Source: Prostheceraeus crozeri
Lineage: Eukaryota; Platyhelminthes; Polycladida; Euryleptidae
Length of the DNA stretch: 64,000 nucleotides
Assembly: GCA_907163375.1 (NCBI GenBank)
Contig: CAJQUW010000932.1
Location: forward strand, 124,001-188,000
Direction: 5' to 3'
The translations under genes and the position numbers were made by a program. Positions 63,193 through 64,000 of the stretch are shown one piece after another. The notes beneath the pieces are model-generated. The model saw nothing but the letters and a program-made list of their open reading frames with translations. It did not search any database and was not told where the DNA came from. Position 1 is the first letter of the stretch. Each line of letters starts with the position of its first letter.

Positions 63193-64000
63193 TCACTGTC
63201 GATCACTTAGATGAAATATGTCGGCACGACGCATCCAAGAGTTCATACTTGAAGGATAACCAGTCCATTTAACAAGACACCATTCTTCACCTTGCCGTTT
63301 TTTACATCGAATGATTTTCTCTACCAAATATGTTTCACTTTCAGTGACTACCTCAATCTCATCGCGGTAAAAGCTACCCTCAATTTCTTCATTATCGTAA
63401 TCTTTCAACTTGTAGGTGGTGGGAGAGTCTTTTTGATCAATCCTTGATACTGTAAATACCTCCTCTGTCCAACTCGGAAGGTACCCTTTAGCAAAAACAC
63501 TTTTCACTTTTGAGATACGAACTTTATCACCAATTTTCACATCACTTTTCACATGAGTGCGTTTACGTTGGAATGATTCGCGCACTTTATCTACATTGTC
63601 AGCATTTACATCTACTGGTCTGAGTCCAATAGAACGATGGATAGAGTGATTGTAGGCATGGAGTGTATCTTGTAGAACCTTTGTCCAATTTTGTGTCAAG
63701 TTGGCAGTAAAATGTCGCCACAAGCGATTTTTTAATGTGCGATTAAAACGTTCAACGAGTGCAGCTTTATAAGCACTCTTTACACTAAACAACTCAATGT
63801 CATGCCTCTCAAATAATCTTCTCACATGCTGATTTTCAAACTCTTTTCCTTGATCACTCTGAATTCTTTTTGGAATGCGACCTTCTCGAAAACTTGTTTG
63901 GAATGCTTTTGCTACTCCTTTCCCTTCTTTAGTTTTTAAAGGTTGAGCCCACGCATAACGCGAGAAAATATCAATGACGGTTAAAATAAAATTATTGCCC
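63193..64000 (-). CDS. Maverick integrase (rve) with C-terminal chromodomain, partial
   Basis: The open frame enters from beyond the window edge. Visible parts are VIDIFSRYAW (about 63,985-63,955), IQSDQGKEF with the second catalytic Asp (about 63,870-63,844), ERFNRTLKNRLW with the Glu (about 63,756-63,720), then a DNA-binding region with IGDKVRISK, and a chromodomain (YLVEKIIRCK...WCLVKWTGYPSSMNSW, about 63,330-63,230). The ATG at 63,825 is internal. The enzyme would insert the element; the chromodomain could steer it to modified chromatin. It is the first gene of the minus-strand virion module seen here. Confidence 0.88.
   Translation of the reverse strand, partial: GNNFILTVIDIFSRYAWAQPLKTKEGKGVAKAFQTSFREGRIPKRIQSDQGKEFENQHVRRLFERHDIELFSVKSAYKAALVERFNRTLKNRLWRHFTANLTQNWTKVLQDTLHAYNHSIHRSIGLRPVDVNADNVDKVRESFQRKRTHVKSDVKIGDKVRISKVKSVFAKGYLPSWTEEVFTVSRIDQKDSPTTYKLKDYDNEEIEGSFYRDEIEVVTESETYLVEKIIRCKKRQGEEWCLVKWTGYPSSMNSWMRRADIFHLSDRQ

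Overview
The window is a stretch of metazoan nuclear DNA, probably from an aquatic invertebrate; the phylum cannot be fixed from this sequence alone. It has GT-AG introns of about 60 bases, TATA and CCAAT boxes, AATAAA signals, and animal transposon families (Maverick/Polinton, Penelope-like, BEL/Pao, Tc1/mariner, MULE with FLYWCH zinc finger, TA- and TTAA-flanked MITEs). No conventional host gene is recognised. Almost everything identifiable is mobile or viral in origin, and much of it is nested.

Region 1 (1 to about 15,480) is a visibly AT-rich Maverick or adintovirus-like element. It holds a fiber-like coiled-coil protein, a conserved Maverick protein of unknown role, a penton-like capsid protein, a packaging ATPase, a protein-primed DNA polymerase B, an unknown Asn/Asp-rich protein, a phospholipase A2-like domain joined to a retroviral-type integrase, and an adenain-like protease. 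The polymerase carries an apparent full intein with a LAGLIDADG-type endonuclease, inserted in catalytic motif C. No major capsid gene is visible. Most ORFs are broken by single-base shifts, which could be decay or homopolymer assembly errors. Small GC-rich paired hairpins are scattered through the element, and parts of its fiber gene are duplicated in direct and inverted orientation.

Region 2 (15,536 to about 21,700) looks like the 5' part of a second, different Maverick on the minus strand. It has a truncated polymerase N-terminus with zinc fingers, a coiled-coil gene and other small genes. A 723 bp TA-flanked foldback MITE interrupts one exon. Region 3 (about 22,000 to 27,610) holds a FLYWCH/MULE transposase gene and a decayed BEL/Pao pol. 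Region 4 (27,611 to about 45,300) is mostly non-coding. It contains a TTAA MITE, a nearly complete Penelope-like element with 12 bp target duplications, and a second Penelope-like element whose reverse transcriptase is split by a 5.9 kb element with CCGCCGAGCAA inverted ends.

Region 5 (about 45,300 to 64,000, running off the right edge) is a better preserved Maverick. Its left part has spliced small early-type genes; three of these transcription units end in near-identical 3' segments that contain a histone-like stem-loop. Then come a spliced zinc-finger DNA polymerase B interrupted by a 1.4 kb mariner, two related penton/tail-like proteins, three small plus-strand genes (one resembling TATA-binding protein), and a minus-strand virion module: integrase with chromodomain, basic core protein, major capsid protein and adenain protease. 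Two gene pairs overlap as TAATG. The gene set is that of an integrated virus: polymerase, protease and integrase for propagation, capsid proteins for particles, small genes for control.
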